Assembly (NCBI RefSeq): GCF_014192105.1
Contig: NZ_JACHXK010000023.1
Span: 1-64,000 of the forward strand
Direction: 5' to 3'
DNA: 64,000 nt
DNA from: Paenibacillus phyllosphaerae
GTDB taxonomy: Bacteria; Bacillota; Bacilli; Paenibacillales; Paenibacillaceae
Shown here: in pieces, positions 41,726-51,160 of the stretch
Layout of the letters: every line of letters starts with the position of its first letter
How positions within the stretch are numbered: the first letter of the stretch is position 1
The notes under the pieces: model-generated
Databases searched by the model: none
Seen by the model: only the letters and a program-made list of their open reading frames with translations
What the model was told of the DNA's origin: nothing
Translations under genes and position numbers: made by a program

Positions 41726-41749
41726 TCATCACGCTTCATATACGTATAG

Positions 41750-41787
41750 AAAAAGGCGATCTGTCTAACCGACAGATCGCCTTTTTA
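41750..41787. terminator. Bidirectional terminator after the GG-leader peptide
   Basis: AAAAGGCGATCTGTC (41751-41765) is perfectly complementary to GACAGATCGCCTTTT (41771-41785), then TATTT. It also serves the convergent MFS gene. Confidence 0.92.
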
Positions 41788-41796
41788 TTTGCGCCG

Positions 41797-43032
41797 CTAT
41801 GTGGACGACTTAGCCGTCGCCGAATTATGCTGCGCCATCGCCCCTCTTGGCTTGCGGGCAAGCCCGAAGAACGCGAGCAGCGCAAGCAGGCTCGTGGACA
41901 GGATGATGACTCCCATCGGAACCGCGGAATTCTCCCCCGCCACGCCGACGAGCGGTGACGTGCAGGCGCCGATGACGAAAGGCAGCAAGCCCAGCAAGGC
42001 GGCTGCGCTGCCGGCACGGCTGCTCTGCGAGCCCATCGCCAATACGAAGGACGCCGTAGCGGTCATACCGATGGACGCAACGAAGAAGAACAACGGAATG
42101 ACCAATGCCAGCAAAGGCCCCTTCAACAGGATGACGATCAATGCCGTGAGACTGGATGTGCAAGCGAGCAGCAACCCGATCAAGACGAACTTGCGTTCCG
42201 AGACCGATTTGCTCAGCAGCCCAACCGCTTGAGAGCCGATAATCAGGCTGATGCCGTTGGAAGCGAATAACAGAGCGAACAGCTGCGGAGAAGCGCCGTA
42301 AATATTCTGATAGACGAACGGCGTTCCCGACACGTAGGCGAACACGCCGCCGATCATAATGCCTTGCGCCAGCGCATAGCCGACAAACTGCCGGTCTTTC
42401 AGCAGCATTTGAATGCCGCTGAGCAGCTCCCCGAAGTTGGCCGGTACCCGATTCTCGGCAGGCAGCGTCTCCTTCAGGTTCGTCGTGGCGACGATCGCGA
42501 GCAGCAAGCCGACAATGCTCAGGACGAAGAACACGCCGACCCATGTCGTGAACGAGATGACGCCGCTGCCGGCCATCGGCGCGATCATCGGGAACAAGTT
42601 GTTAACGAGCATGAGCAGGGAGAAAAATTTCGTTAATTCCGTGCCGCTATATACATCGCGCACGATGGCCCGGGAGATAACGATTCCCGCGGAAGCCGCG
42701 AAGCCTTGCACGAATCGGGCGGCGATAAACCAATAAATATTCGGGGAGACGGCGCAGGCGAATGAAGCAGCCAGATAGAAAAGAAGCGAAATAATAACCG
42801 GATTGCGCCGCCCGAACACGTCGCTTAACGGTCCCATAATGATCTGACCCGCGCCTAATCCGATGAGGCATGCGGTCAAACTCAGCTGAACGAGCGAAGC
42901 CTGGGTACCGAAGTCGTCGGCGATCTGCGGGAAGGACGGCAAATACATATCGATCGTAAGCGGGCCAAGCGCCGAGAAAGCGCCGAGCAGCAGCACTAGT
43001 CGGAGGCGGTCAAACTTGTTGGACACAGACAT
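41797..43032 (-). CDS. MFS transporter, Bcr/CflA drug-efflux family
   Basis: 411 aa, twelve membrane helices. LLLGAFSALGPLTIDMYLPSFPQIADDFG and GAGQIIMGPLSDVFGRRNPVI are the hallmark N-terminal blocks of Bcr/CflA proteins; RFVQGFAASAGIVISRAIVRD also fits. Likely exports drugs or peptides/metabolites. The first ATG (43041) nearly abuts AGGAG; ATG 43032 is better placed. It is convergent with the GG-leader peptide gene. Confidence 0.9.
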   Translation of the reverse strand: MSVSNKFDRLRLVLLLGAFSALGPLTIDMYLPSFPQIADDFGTQASLVQLSLTACLIGLGAGQIIMGPLSDVFGRRNPVIISLLFYLAASFACAVSPNIYWFIAARFVQGFAASAGIVISRAIVRDVYSGTELTKFFSLLMLVNNLFPMIAPMAGSGVISFTTWVGVFFVLSIVGLLLAIVATTNLKETLPAENRVPANFGELLSGIQMLLKDRQFVGYALAQGIMIGGVFAYVSGTPFVYQNIYGASPQLFALLFASNGISLIIGSQAVGLLSKSVSERKFVLIGLLLACTSSLTALIVILLKGPLLALVIPLFFFVASIGMTATASFVLAMGSQSSRAGSAAALLGLLPFVIGACTSPLVGVAGENSAVPMGVIILSTSLLALLAFFGLARKPRGAMAQHNSATAKSST

Positions 43033-43272
43033 GGTTTCCATTCTCCTAAACGATTCTATATTTTATCCACAGCGGATTTGCTTCATCTTATCACACACCC
43101 GAGCTTGCAAAATAGGTATATTCATGGCAAATATATATGCTGTTAAGCGAAAAAAGATCCCCTCCTCCGGGTCGCCCTCGGGCTTGCGGAATTACGGGGA
43201 CCTTCTTCGTTTCAAGTCCAAAACATCATTGCAAATCTTTTACGTCCAGGCGGCATACGATACCGCTTAGCG

Positions 43273-45534
43273 TTACTTCTTATAGTTGCGCGTACGGTCG
43301 TCCTCGATGACGCCGCTCCAGTTCAGGCCGAAGGCGAAGTCGTAGCGGTTATGCTCGCTGTCGACATGGCACTCCATATCATGCGCGACGTCCTCGAATT
43401 GCTCCTCGACCGTCTTCATGTTCGCCGGCATCTGCATCGGCAGCAGGCCCGACGGCTCGGCCGCTCCGGTCAGTATTTCCATGATCGCCTGCACCTGCAC
43501 GCCGAAGTCCGCGATGATCGCATCGACCTCGGATTCGAATTCCTCCACCACCGTCGGGTTGTGCAGCAGCATGGATACGATGACCGGCTTGCCCTGCAGC
43601 TTTTCTTTCGCCGTTAAGACGGCATCGAGGTCCGACGTGTTCTCGGCCGTCACCGACTTGCCCTTATAGGAGCGGTCGAGCACATCCGAATCCCGCGGAT
43701 CGCCGGCCAAGCTGCGCTCGCGGGCATGCTCGGCCGTGTACGTCTTGTATTGCAGGCTGAGCGGCACATAGCCGTTGCCGCCGCTGGCCGCATCTTCAGC
43801 CGAGTAGCCCGAACCGGATCTTGGGCTGCTGATGAAGACCAGGCCGAAGTCCGCCTCGTCCGGATTATCGGTGACGTTGAAATATTTGGCCACGATCGCA
43901 AGATTCACCGGGTCCTCCAGCTTCTCCGGCGTCGGATTGCCGAACCAATCTTTGCTTGCCGGCGTGTAACGCTTCGGAATATAGACCGTGCGCTTCTCTT
44001 GAAGCGGCAGCAGCTGGTCCTTATTCTTGAGCAGCACGATCGATTTGACCTGCGCGTCGTAGCCTTCCTTCATGAATGCGGGATTGCCGACGAGACTCGC
44101 GCTTTCCTGCGGATCCAAATACGGATTCTCGAACAGGCCGAGACGGAACATATTCTGCAGCAAGCGTACCGCCGACTGCTCGAACCGGCTGCGCATGAAC
44201 GCTTCCCCATGCTCGGCGACGCCCATCCGGTAAGCCTCAAGCACCGGACCCATCTCGTTATTGCCGCCGAATTGGTCCACTCCCGCCATAATCAGCTTGT
44301 AGTGGCGCTCCGCTACTGTCAGCTCCTCGACGCCCCAAGGCTTGCCAGAGAGGAAACTGTCCTTGGCGCCATTCTCGTCGCCCGTGATCAGCCAGTCGGT
44401 ACAGACGACGCCGTCATAACCGTATCGGGTTCGCAGCAGGTCCTGGATCAGATAACGGTTGTAGGAATTGCCGACGTTCTCGCCGTTCACCGTATCTTGG
44501 TCGACCGAGATCGTATAATAAGGCATTACCGCGGACGCCATCCCCGTCTTGCCCTCGAGCTGGAACGCGCCGTCCACGAACGGCTTCAGATGCTCCTCGA
44601 AATTGTTGCCCGGGTAGACCGCATATTTGCCGCACGCATAATGCGCATCCCGGCCGCTCTCGCCCGAACCGCCGCCCGGCCAATGCTTCACCATCGTGTT
44701 GACGCTGTCATAGCCCCAGCCGCCCTCGATCTCCCGCTCCCCTTCCGATGTCTGGAAGCCATCGACGTAAGCACGGGCCATGTCGGTGGAGAGCTTCGAA
44801 TCTTCGCCGAAGGTGCCATTGAAGCGGAACCAGCGCGGATCCGTCGCGATATCAATCTGCGGGGACAGCGCGGTCGTAAGGCCAAGCCCGCGGTATTCCC
44901 GTGCGGCGATCTCGCCGAAACGCCGCGTCACCTTCGGGTCGAACGTGGCTGCCAGGCCTAGCGTCTCCGGCCACATCGAGATGTGGCCGCCCGAGCCGGC
45001 ATTGAATTCCGAGCTCGAATCCGAGCTGTGGCGCGGGTCGGAGCTGTTGTTGGCCGGAATGCCCAACCCCGTTCCTTCCGCGAACGCCTGAACTTTGTTA
45101 TTCCAATGCGCCGCGATCTCAGGGCTCTCCACCGTCGTGACGAGAACATGGCGCAGATTATCGTTGGCCAGGAAAGCCGCCTGCTCATCGGTCAGATCCC
45201 ATGGCTTGGCGCCGCTCTCCTCATACGGTTTGCCGTTATACTTGCTGGCGAACCAGCCGCGGCTTGCGGCCGGAACCGACTGATGCCTGCTGTACAGCAT
45301 AAGGCCCGCGATTTGCTCGATCGTCATTTTGGAAGCAAGATCTTGTGCCCGCTCCTTCGGACTTAAGCGCCAATCCTCATACTTGTCGAGATTGCCGTCG
45401 CGGCTAAGATCCTTGAAGAACAGTCCGTCCTGCTCCAGAATGGTAACGCCGGATTGCTCCGAGTAGCCGAGCGTTGGTCCACCTGGATTCTTCACGTATT
45501 GAATCGTCTCGCTGGATTCCGTTTGCGTCTTCAT
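43273..45534 (-). CDS. GH3 family beta-glycosidase
   Basis: 753 aa, cytoplasmic (no signal peptide). GH3 N-terminal barrel with TKxxKHWPGGG-type catalytic pocket (MVKHWPGGGSGESGRDAH), nucleophile Asp in YGYDGVVCTDWLITGDE (near residue 379), and a C-terminal (alpha/beta) domain (LKNKDQLLPLQEKRTVYIPKR). Activity probably beta-glucosidase or beta-xylosidase on imported oligosaccharides. It is 45 bp downstream of the MFS sugar carrier and co-transcribed. AAAGGAGG precedes ATG 45534. Confidence 0.9.
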   Translation of the reverse strand: MKTQTESSETIQYVKNPGGPTLGYSEQSGVTILEQDGLFFKDLSRDGNLDKYEDWRLSPKERAQDLASKMTIEQIAGLMLYSRHQSVPAASRGWFASKYNGKPYEESGAKPWDLTDEQAAFLANDNLRHVLVTTVESPEIAAHWNNKVQAFAEGTGLGIPANNSSDPRHSSDSSSEFNAGSGGHISMWPETLGLAATFDPKVTRRFGEIAAREYRGLGLTTALSPQIDIATDPRWFRFNGTFGEDSKLSTDMARAYVDGFQTSEGEREIEGGWGYDSVNTMVKHWPGGGSGESGRDAHYACGKYAVYPGNNFEEHLKPFVDGAFQLEGKTGMASAVMPYYTISVDQDTVNGENVGNSYNRYLIQDLLRTRYGYDGVVCTDWLITGDENGAKDSFLSGKPWGVEELTVAERHYKLIMAGVDQFGGNNEMGPVLEAYRMGVAEHGEAFMRSRFEQSAVRLLQNMFRLGLFENPYLDPQESASLVGNPAFMKEGYDAQVKSIVLLKNKDQLLPLQEKRTVYIPKRYTPASKDWFGNPTPEKLEDPVNLAIVAKYFNVTDNPDEADFGLVFISSPRSGSGYSAEDAASGGNGYVPLSLQYKTYTAEHARERSLAGDPRDSDVLDRSYKGKSVTAENTSDLDAVLTAKEKLQGKPVIVSMLLHNPTVVEEFESEVDAIIADFGVQVQAIMEILTGAAEPSGLLPMQMPANMKTVEEQFEDVAHDMECHVDSEHNRYDFAFGLNWSGVIEDDRTRNYKK

Positions 45535-45579
45535 TGCATGTCGTCCTCCTTTATGTTCAAGGCATGATTCGTGTAAAGA

Positions 45580-46878
45580 TTAAACCGCTTTTCTCGACGT
45601 GTCTGCCGGAGCTGCTGCATCTCTGCGTGCCTCGCCGCCGACTTCAGGGAGCGGACGAACCGCGAATGCACCGGCTACTACGCATGCTGCCAAGATGATG
45701 TAGAAGAAGGACCATCCGCCGATCGCGAGCAATACGGGCGCAATCGCCGGCACGATCGACTGCGGCAATGCGTTGGCGACGTTCATCAGGCCGAAGTCCT
45801 TCGCCGCATCTTCCTTGCGCGGCAGAATACGCGACACGAGCGCCATATCGACGGCCGAGAAACAGCCGTAGCCAAGGCCGATGACAGCGGAAGCGATGAC
45901 ATAAACGGCGTATTGCGGGATGAACGCGTACATTAGGATGCCGACGACCATAATGGCCGCAGAACCGTACAGGAAAGGCTTTTGCTTGCCGAACTTATCG
46001 GACAGTACGCCGCCGAACACGCTGGTCAGCGCCATGCCGACCATGGCGATAATATTGATGACGCCTACGCTGGTCGTCGCTTCCGCTTCCGTGAAGCCCA
46101 TCCGGTTCACGAGCATGACCGTCAAGTAGAGGCTGCTGCAATAGCCCATCATGAGCAGGAACTTGGAAGCGATGGCCCATGTGAACTCCGGATACTTGCG
46201 CGGGCTCGGGTAGATCTTGCTCAGCTTCTCGCCAAGGGAGATGTGCGACTTCGGCTGCTGGACGACTTCGATTCTGCCGTCTTTAATGATGAACGCGCTG
46301 ATAATCGGGCCGATAATCCCGCAGATCGCGAGCAGCGACCATTTGACCTCGGACGGTACATCCGTCATGACCATCATGAGCACCATGCCGATCGCCATTG
46401 CTACCGGCATCATCAGTCCGAGAACGCCCGATACGGTCCCTTGCTTGCTCTCTTCCACCTGATCCGGAATGAGTGCCGTATATGCGGCCATCCCGAAGTT
46501 GAAGAACAGCTGCGCGATCGACCATCCGATGACGATCTGCCAGATCTCCGTCGCCAAGCCGACCCATAGCAACGCGAGCGAGCCGATAATAGGACCGATC
46601 AGCATCCACGTCCGGCGACGGCCGAACGCGATGTTCGTGCGGTCGCTCAGCGCCCCGCCGAGCGGGTTACCGATCAAGGCGAAGAATGCGCCGACGCCGG
46701 AGACGAGACCATAGGACGACGTGTAGCCGTCAGGATCGACTTCGATCATTTTGAAGGTGAGAAGCAATAATGCCGGTGTCATGAGCGCAAGCATCATGAG
46801 CCCATACCCGAGCGATATTCCGAACGTTAGTCTTTTCAGGGGCGTTACGATCTGCCCTCTTATTGCTGATCCTGCCAT
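45580..46878 (-). CDS. MFS sugar transporter (GPH-like)
   Basis: 432 aa, twelve membrane helices. TFGISLGYGLMMLALMTPALLLLTFKMIEVDPDGY, GGALSDRTNIAFGRRRTWMLIGP and the mid-protein GGVLSDKFGKQKPFL fit glycoside-pentoside-hexuronide or related sugar carriers. First gene of the carrier-GH3 operon. ATG 46878 follows AGGAGGT; the upstream ATG in frame abuts it. Confidence 0.85.
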   Translation of the reverse strand: MAGSAIRGQIVTPLKRLTFGISLGYGLMMLALMTPALLLLTFKMIEVDPDGYTSSYGLVSGVGAFFALIGNPLGGALSDRTNIAFGRRRTWMLIGPIIGSLALLWVGLATEIWQIVIGWSIAQLFFNFGMAAYTALIPDQVEESKQGTVSGVLGLMMPVAMAIGMVLMMVMTDVPSEVKWSLLAICGIIGPIISAFIIKDGRIEVVQQPKSHISLGEKLSKIYPSPRKYPEFTWAIASKFLLMMGYCSSLYLTVMLVNRMGFTEAEATTSVGVINIIAMVGMALTSVFGGVLSDKFGKQKPFLYGSAAIMVVGILMYAFIPQYAVYVIASAVIGLGYGCFSAVDMALVSRILPRKEDAAKDFGLMNVANALPQSIVPAIAPVLLAIGGWSFFYIILAACVVAGAFAVRPLPEVGGEARRDAAAPADTSRKAV

Positions 46879-46912
46879 ACGATGACCTCCTAGGGACAAA
46901 TATGCTTGAATT

Positions 46913-46939
46913 TGAAAACGTTATCTGTAAGCGATTACA
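46913..46939. promoter_or_regulatory. Two overlapping cre/LacI-type operators before the carrier-GH3 operon
   Basis: TGAAAACGTTATCT (46913-46926) fits the cre consensus TGWAARCGYTWNCW at every position. TGTAAGCGATTACA (46926-46939) is a near-perfect palindrome with one deviation. They share one base and lie ~35-60 bp before the MFS start. Confidence 0.65.
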
Positions 46940-46950
46940 ACTTGATTATA

Positions 46951-46977
46951 AAAGAAAACGCCTCCCAGATGAGAGGC
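46951..46977 (-). terminator. Terminator of the AraC-GH39 gene
   Basis: GCCTC-loop-GAGGC hairpin (46960-46977) with TTTTCTTT on the minus strand. It separates the AraC-GH39 gene from the MFS-GH3 operon. Confidence 0.75.
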
Positions 46978-47018
46978 GGCGGCTTAAGGTGTTTTGTTAC
47001 GATTTTTACGTTGTTTTG

Positions 47019-47032
47019 CGATAACGCTTTCA
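47019..47032 (-). promoter_or_regulatory. cre-like site in the AraC-GH39 3' flank
   Basis: Minus-strand TGAAAGCGTTATCG matches the cre consensus except the last base. It lies after the AraC-GH39 stop and before the MFS-GH3 operon, ~75 bp further upstream than the two main operators. Confidence 0.4.
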
Positions 47033-47073
47033 TCGGGCTGCCGAAGCACATTAAAAATTGACCCGAAACTTTT

Positions 47074-49617
47074 CTACGCTTGAGGGATCAACTCCATCAG
47101 CATTACGCCATGGGGCTCGAGAACGGAGACGTAGTTCACATGCGCTCCGCCCTCTATCTTCGTCACGTACCTGCGCGGATTGGCGCTTGCCTTCAGATAG
47201 CTCACATCTTCCGTCGTGATGCTGTCCGGCGCGCCCATCTCAACCCAAGAGTCATAGCTGCTGCCATGCTTGCGACCCAGCGCGGTTATCTCCATCTTGT
47301 AGGTTCCATCGGGCACGCCTTGCAGATCCATCTCCAGCTTCACCGTCTTCACGTTCTTGAACGCATTGTATCGGTTCGTCGCATCGATGAACGAGATATC
47401 GCCAAGCGCATACAGATCATCGAAGTGGCAATAGTTGAAGGTTAGTATCTGGTACCCGCCGCGGCCTGTCGTGACGATGTAACGGTCGCCCCTTGCTATG
47501 AGCCGGTCGCCGAGCTTCGCGAGCAGTTCGTACGCGATCATGCCCGCCTTCGGAATCCCATACTGGGCGAGCAGTCCGAGTCCGCCATGGAACAGCATCG
47601 GCGAAGCCGCCGTCTCCTCGATATTGTCGCTGAGCACCCAATAGCCGAAGCCGTCGATCGCATCCAGATTGTCCACGATATTTTTGGCGATATAAGCGGC
47701 CTTATACAAGGTATCGTTGGTCAGTTCCCGATGATAGGCGGTCGAGTTCCATTCCGTTAAGTAGAGCTCTACATCGTCGATGCCTAATTCGCGAAGAATC
47801 GCCTGCTCCTTCGCCAGGCAATCCCTCAGGAAATCCGGATTGGCCGATACGCCGCCGAATTCCTCCAGCAGCTGGCGGTACGGCGTCCAACTCTTATCCA
47901 TCTCCTGCCGCAGTCCCTCTGACCAGTCGTCCAGCGTATCATGCGGATAGAAGTGCAGCGGGATGAAGTCCGGCAAGCAATCATGCTCCCTGCAATAGGC
48001 GAAGAAGTGTTGATTGAACGCTCGCGTCTCCATCGAAATGACGGTCCCGGGCGCTCCGATCTGCAGCTTGTCCGAACAGCTCTTGAGCGTACGGTAAGTA
48101 ACTTGATACAGTTCGAAGTATTCCTCCATCGTGCCGGGCCAGAACAACTGGAGCTGCGGCTCATTCCAGAACTCGAATTTCCAGCTCTCCACCTCGGCGG
48201 CTCCGTACCGGTTCATGCAATGGCGCAGGAAGCGTCCGACGAGCTCGCACCAGCGATCGAGCGACTTGGGTCCGCTCACGTAGCTCTGGTTGTAGAAGAT
48301 CGTCTTGCTGCGGTCATGCGCCAGCTCCGAAGGCATGAATCCAAGCTCCACGAACGGCTTCAGCCCGATCGATAGCAGGAAGTCGAACAGCTGCTCGACG
48401 AACCGGAAGTTGTAGATCGGCTGCCCTGCCTGCGTCTCCTGATACACCATCATCGCATCGTCGAAAATGCCGTGGAAGCGCAAGTAGCGGAATGGACAGC
48501 GCCGCTGAAGTTCGCGCAGCTGCTGCTGCACATCGGCGTGCAGCCCTTCCTTCGCCTTGCCGATCGTGATCAGGTTCCGCCACGTATGCCGGATCGGCGC
48601 GTGCCGGTTATCCCCGGACAGTTGCAGCGGAATATGCTCCGTCTCGATTCCCTCGACATGATCCGTCTCCTCCAGATCTCGCACCTTGCTCCGCTGCAGG
48701 AATTGATGGATGATCCCGAGCGCGCTCGATTGGCTGAACGCCATATAATTCGATGAGGACGAAGATTCCCGCTTCGTCTCGGTCTCGGGGCGATAGCGCT
48801 TGCGGTAATCGTTCGGCGTCATATGGTATTTGTTCTTGAACGCCGCGTAGAACGACTTCGCGTTCGGGAAGCCGTGCTCCATCGCCATGTCGGCGATCGG
48901 CGCTTCCTCGAGTCGAAGCAAGGACTCCACCGCATTTTTGAGCCGGATGCTCGTCAGGTAGGACTGGAAATTGAGACCGAAGTTCTCGCCGAAAAACTTG
49001 GATAAATACGGCACGGACAGATACTCCCGGTCCGCCAGGTCCTGCAAGGAGATCGGCTCCCTGTAGTGCGTCTCCAGATAGTCGATGATCCGCAGCATCC
49101 GCTCCATATATTTCTCGCTGACCGCTTCCCCGCTAGCGGGAATTCGGAACTGCTTAAGCAGGATGGAGAAAATTTGGAGCATGCGCGCCTGCATGTCGAG
49201 CTCGTAATACTCGCTCTTCTTATGCTTGAGCTGCACCATCTCAGCCAGCAGCTGGCGAATCCGATCAAGCGCGGGACGCCTCTCCTTGCCGGCCGAATGG
49301 GAATCGAATCCGAAGCTGGCCGCTTCGACGCCCTTCAGGTTGGCCTTGAGATAAGCGTCCGGGATCAGATAGGTCGCGATAATATTTTTGTCCAGGCCGA
49401 TCACCTCATGCACATGGCACGAGTTGATGAGCAGCACGTCTCCCTCGGAGAGCGCCGTCATCGTCTGGTTGACCGTCACCTCAAGCGTCCCGCGCAGCAC
49501 GAAGATGATCTCCACGCTGTTGTGCCAGTGGCTCGGGATGTAATTCACGCTGTGGAGCGATACGTCGAACGGCAGGTTATCGCTCGTCTCCACGAACTCG
49601 TAGATGGAATGTTTCAA
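47074..49617 (-). CDS. AraC-family regulator fused to a GH39-type glycosidase
   Basis: 847 aa. N-terminal cupin-like sensing domain (~1-110: SHWHNSVEIIFVLRGTLEVTV). AraC double HTH ~170-275 (MERMLRIIDYLETHYREPIS, LADREYLSVPYLSKFFGENF, AMEHGFPNAKSFYAAFKNKY). A Ser-rich linker leads to a ~530-residue GH39 beta-xylosidase-like domain. Acid/base Glu is in FEFWNEPQLQLFWPG (~486) and nucleophile Glu in LYLTEWNSTAYHRE (~620), so both catalytic residues are kept. No signal peptide. Start TTG 49617 after GGAGAGG. It probably senses a xyloside-like sugar and controls the neighbouring carrier-GH3 operon (inference). Confidence 0.9.
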   Translation of the reverse strand: MKHSIYEFVETSDNLPFDVSLHSVNYIPSHWHNSVEIIFVLRGTLEVTVNQTMTALSEGDVLLINSCHVHEVIGLDKNIIATYLIPDAYLKANLKGVEAASFGFDSHSAGKERRPALDRIRQLLAEMVQLKHKKSEYYELDMQARMLQIFSILLKQFRIPASGEAVSEKYMERMLRIIDYLETHYREPISLQDLADREYLSVPYLSKFFGENFGLNFQSYLTSIRLKNAVESLLRLEEAPIADMAMEHGFPNAKSFYAAFKNKYHMTPNDYRKRYRPETETKRESSSSSNYMAFSQSSALGIIHQFLQRSKVRDLEETDHVEGIETEHIPLQLSGDNRHAPIRHTWRNLITIGKAKEGLHADVQQQLRELQRRCPFRYLRFHGIFDDAMMVYQETQAGQPIYNFRFVEQLFDFLLSIGLKPFVELGFMPSELAHDRSKTIFYNQSYVSGPKSLDRWCELVGRFLRHCMNRYGAAEVESWKFEFWNEPQLQLFWPGTMEEYFELYQVTYRTLKSCSDKLQIGAPGTVISMETRAFNQHFFAYCREHDCLPDFIPLHFYPHDTLDDWSEGLRQEMDKSWTPYRQLLEEFGGVSANPDFLRDCLAKEQAILRELGIDDVELYLTEWNSTAYHRELTNDTLYKAAYIAKNIVDNLDAIDGFGYWVLSDNIEETAASPMLFHGGLGLLAQYGIPKAGMIAYELLAKLGDRLIARGDRYIVTTGRGGYQILTFNYCHFDDLYALGDISFIDATNRYNAFKNVKTVKLEMDLQGVPDGTYKMEITALGRKHGSSYDSWVEMGAPDSITTEDVSYLKASANPRRYVTKIEGGAHVNYVSVLEPHGVMLMELIPQA

Positions 49618-49820
49618 CGCCTAACCTCTCCTATACGCAAGGCAATCCGGCGAGCGCGCCCCCTCAGGAGCGCCCTCGCACCGGTGCACGTTTACGTTAA
49701 CGTCAATGGATATGATAGGCATTAGTGTACCACGAGAGCGGGCTTCACTTACAAGCGGCAGACGCAAAAATCCCTCGCAAGCCAATGTGAGCGCCACATG
49801 TTGCAAGGGATTATTGGTTG

Positions 49821-51086
49821 TTATTTGCCAACGGCAAGCTCGAACTGATGCGCGACTTCTCGAATCTCCTCTTCCGAGAAAGCTCCCGAAACGCCTGCAT
49901 TGCCTTCCGTCATCGCGTAGTAAACCCGAGGCTGCGCGAGCAGTAAGTGATTAATGTAGATGGACAAGGTCTTCCCGATCAAATCCGTCGTGATTTGCTC
50001 CCATTTGGCTGCGTCTTTGAACGTAAAGTAGAGGCTATATTGCGTGCCCCCATTAAACCCCGGTTGCTCCATGACTTCGATCGAACCCGGCACAATATCA
50101 TCACTGGTCAGCAGAACATGGCCATCCTCGTCTTTGAAATAAATCTTCACTTTCATAAGCGGCTCTATGAGGGCGATCATCGCTTCAAAAGTCTTCACCA
50201 AACCTTCGTGATCCGGTGTCATATAATCATAGAACCCTTCGCTGGCATTGTTCTTCCCGTCTATTGCCAACTCAAGGGCATTCGAATTCGTAAGCCTTGT
50301 TGTCAAATTCGGGTCGGCTCCGTTGTCGAGCAGCAATTGCACGACCTCCAACTTACCGTTACTGACTGCGTTATGAAGAAGCGTATATCCAAAATGCGGA
50401 ATACCGGAACCCGCATAATCAAAATCTTGATAATTGACAGGAAATCCAGCTTCTAGCACCGCTTTCGCTTCCGCTACCGTATCAATCGCGAAACCATAAG
50501 GCATAATTCCATCCACACCTACCGGAATCGTGAGGTCCTTCCAATCCTTAAGCAATGCCTTCAACTGCCCCGCATCGTCTTTTACTAGCGCGTGAATAAG
50601 CTGGTTCTGGTCATAAGTCAGCACCCAGAACAGCTCGATGTGCCCTTTGTAATACTGAAGTGAGCCGCCGCTGGACTCGACGATGAACCGGAGCGGTATG
50701 TATAACGTGCCCTTCTCCATGGTCGGCGCGACCCGGAGCGTCTTCTTCTGATGATCCACTTCATCCGTCGTTGTATTGGCTTTGAATTGTATCGCGTGAC
50801 TAGCATTGGATAATGTCCATTCCTTCGCCATAGACGACCAGGTCAGCTTCAACTTCAGCGCAGCTGCAGCCGTTCGCACCGCGATCATATTCTCGCTAAC
50901 GCCTTTGACGCTTATTTTCTTATAGCCAACAGGCTGTCCGTTCACGTACAGCGGGATTGGCTTCGCTTGTTGCGAAGTTTGTTGCGAAGCCTTTTGCGCT
51001 ATCGCCGGATCAGCTGCCGAGGCGATCGGTGCAAGTGCTATGGCTATTAGCGTAAAAACCAGGAGCAGCAGCGTCCATTTTCTCAT
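49821..51086 (-). CDS. Secreted protein: CuAO-N-like domain + ankyrin repeats
   Basis: 421 aa. Signal peptide (LLLLVFTLIAIALAPIASAA), CuAO-N-like domain (~40-155: KISVKGVSENMIAVRTAAAALKLKLTWSS, MEKGTLYIPLRFIVESSGGSLQY), then ankyrin repeats (~165-300) with FGYTLLHNAVSNGKLEVVQLLLDNGADPNL as the clearest. The C-terminal ~110 residues (KVKIYFKDEDGHVLLTSDD, SLYFTFKDAAKWEQITTDLIGKTLSIYIN) resemble the SecD-type export accessory domain seen in some secreted proteins. Function unknown. Confidence 0.78.
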   Translation of the reverse strand: MRKWTLLLLVFTLIAIALAPIASAADPAIAQKASQQTSQQAKPIPLYVNGQPVGYKKISVKGVSENMIAVRTAAAALKLKLTWSSMAKEWTLSNASHAIQFKANTTTDEVDHQKKTLRVAPTMEKGTLYIPLRFIVESSGGSLQYYKGHIELFWVLTYDQNQLIHALVKDDAGQLKALLKDWKDLTIPVGVDGIMPYGFAIDTVAEAKAVLEAGFPVNYQDFDYAGSGIPHFGYTLLHNAVSNGKLEVVQLLLDNGADPNLTTRLTNSNALELAIDGKNNASEGFYDYMTPDHEGLVKTFEAMIALIEPLMKVKIYFKDEDGHVLLTSDDIVPGSIEVMEQPGFNGGTQYSLYFTFKDAAKWEQITTDLIGKTLSIYINHLLLAQPRVYYAMTEGNAGVSGAFSEEEIREVAHQFELAVGK

Positions 51087-51160
51087 CCCTATTCCCCCAT
51101 GTTATGAATTCCTCACTGATCCAACTATGGAAAAAGGTTTTCATAGTTTCATAGGTTCTC

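Noticed and set aside
41797-43032. Dedicated exporter for the GG-leader peptide
   Set aside because: Bcr/CflA proteins lack a leader peptidase and the gene is convergent with the peptide gene, so a functional link is not supported.
43726-44961. 411-aa plus-strand open frame
   Set aside because: It is the antisense of the GH3 gene; no ribosome binding site, Arg/His/Leu-rich shadow composition, and the GH3 frame carries the catalytic motifs.
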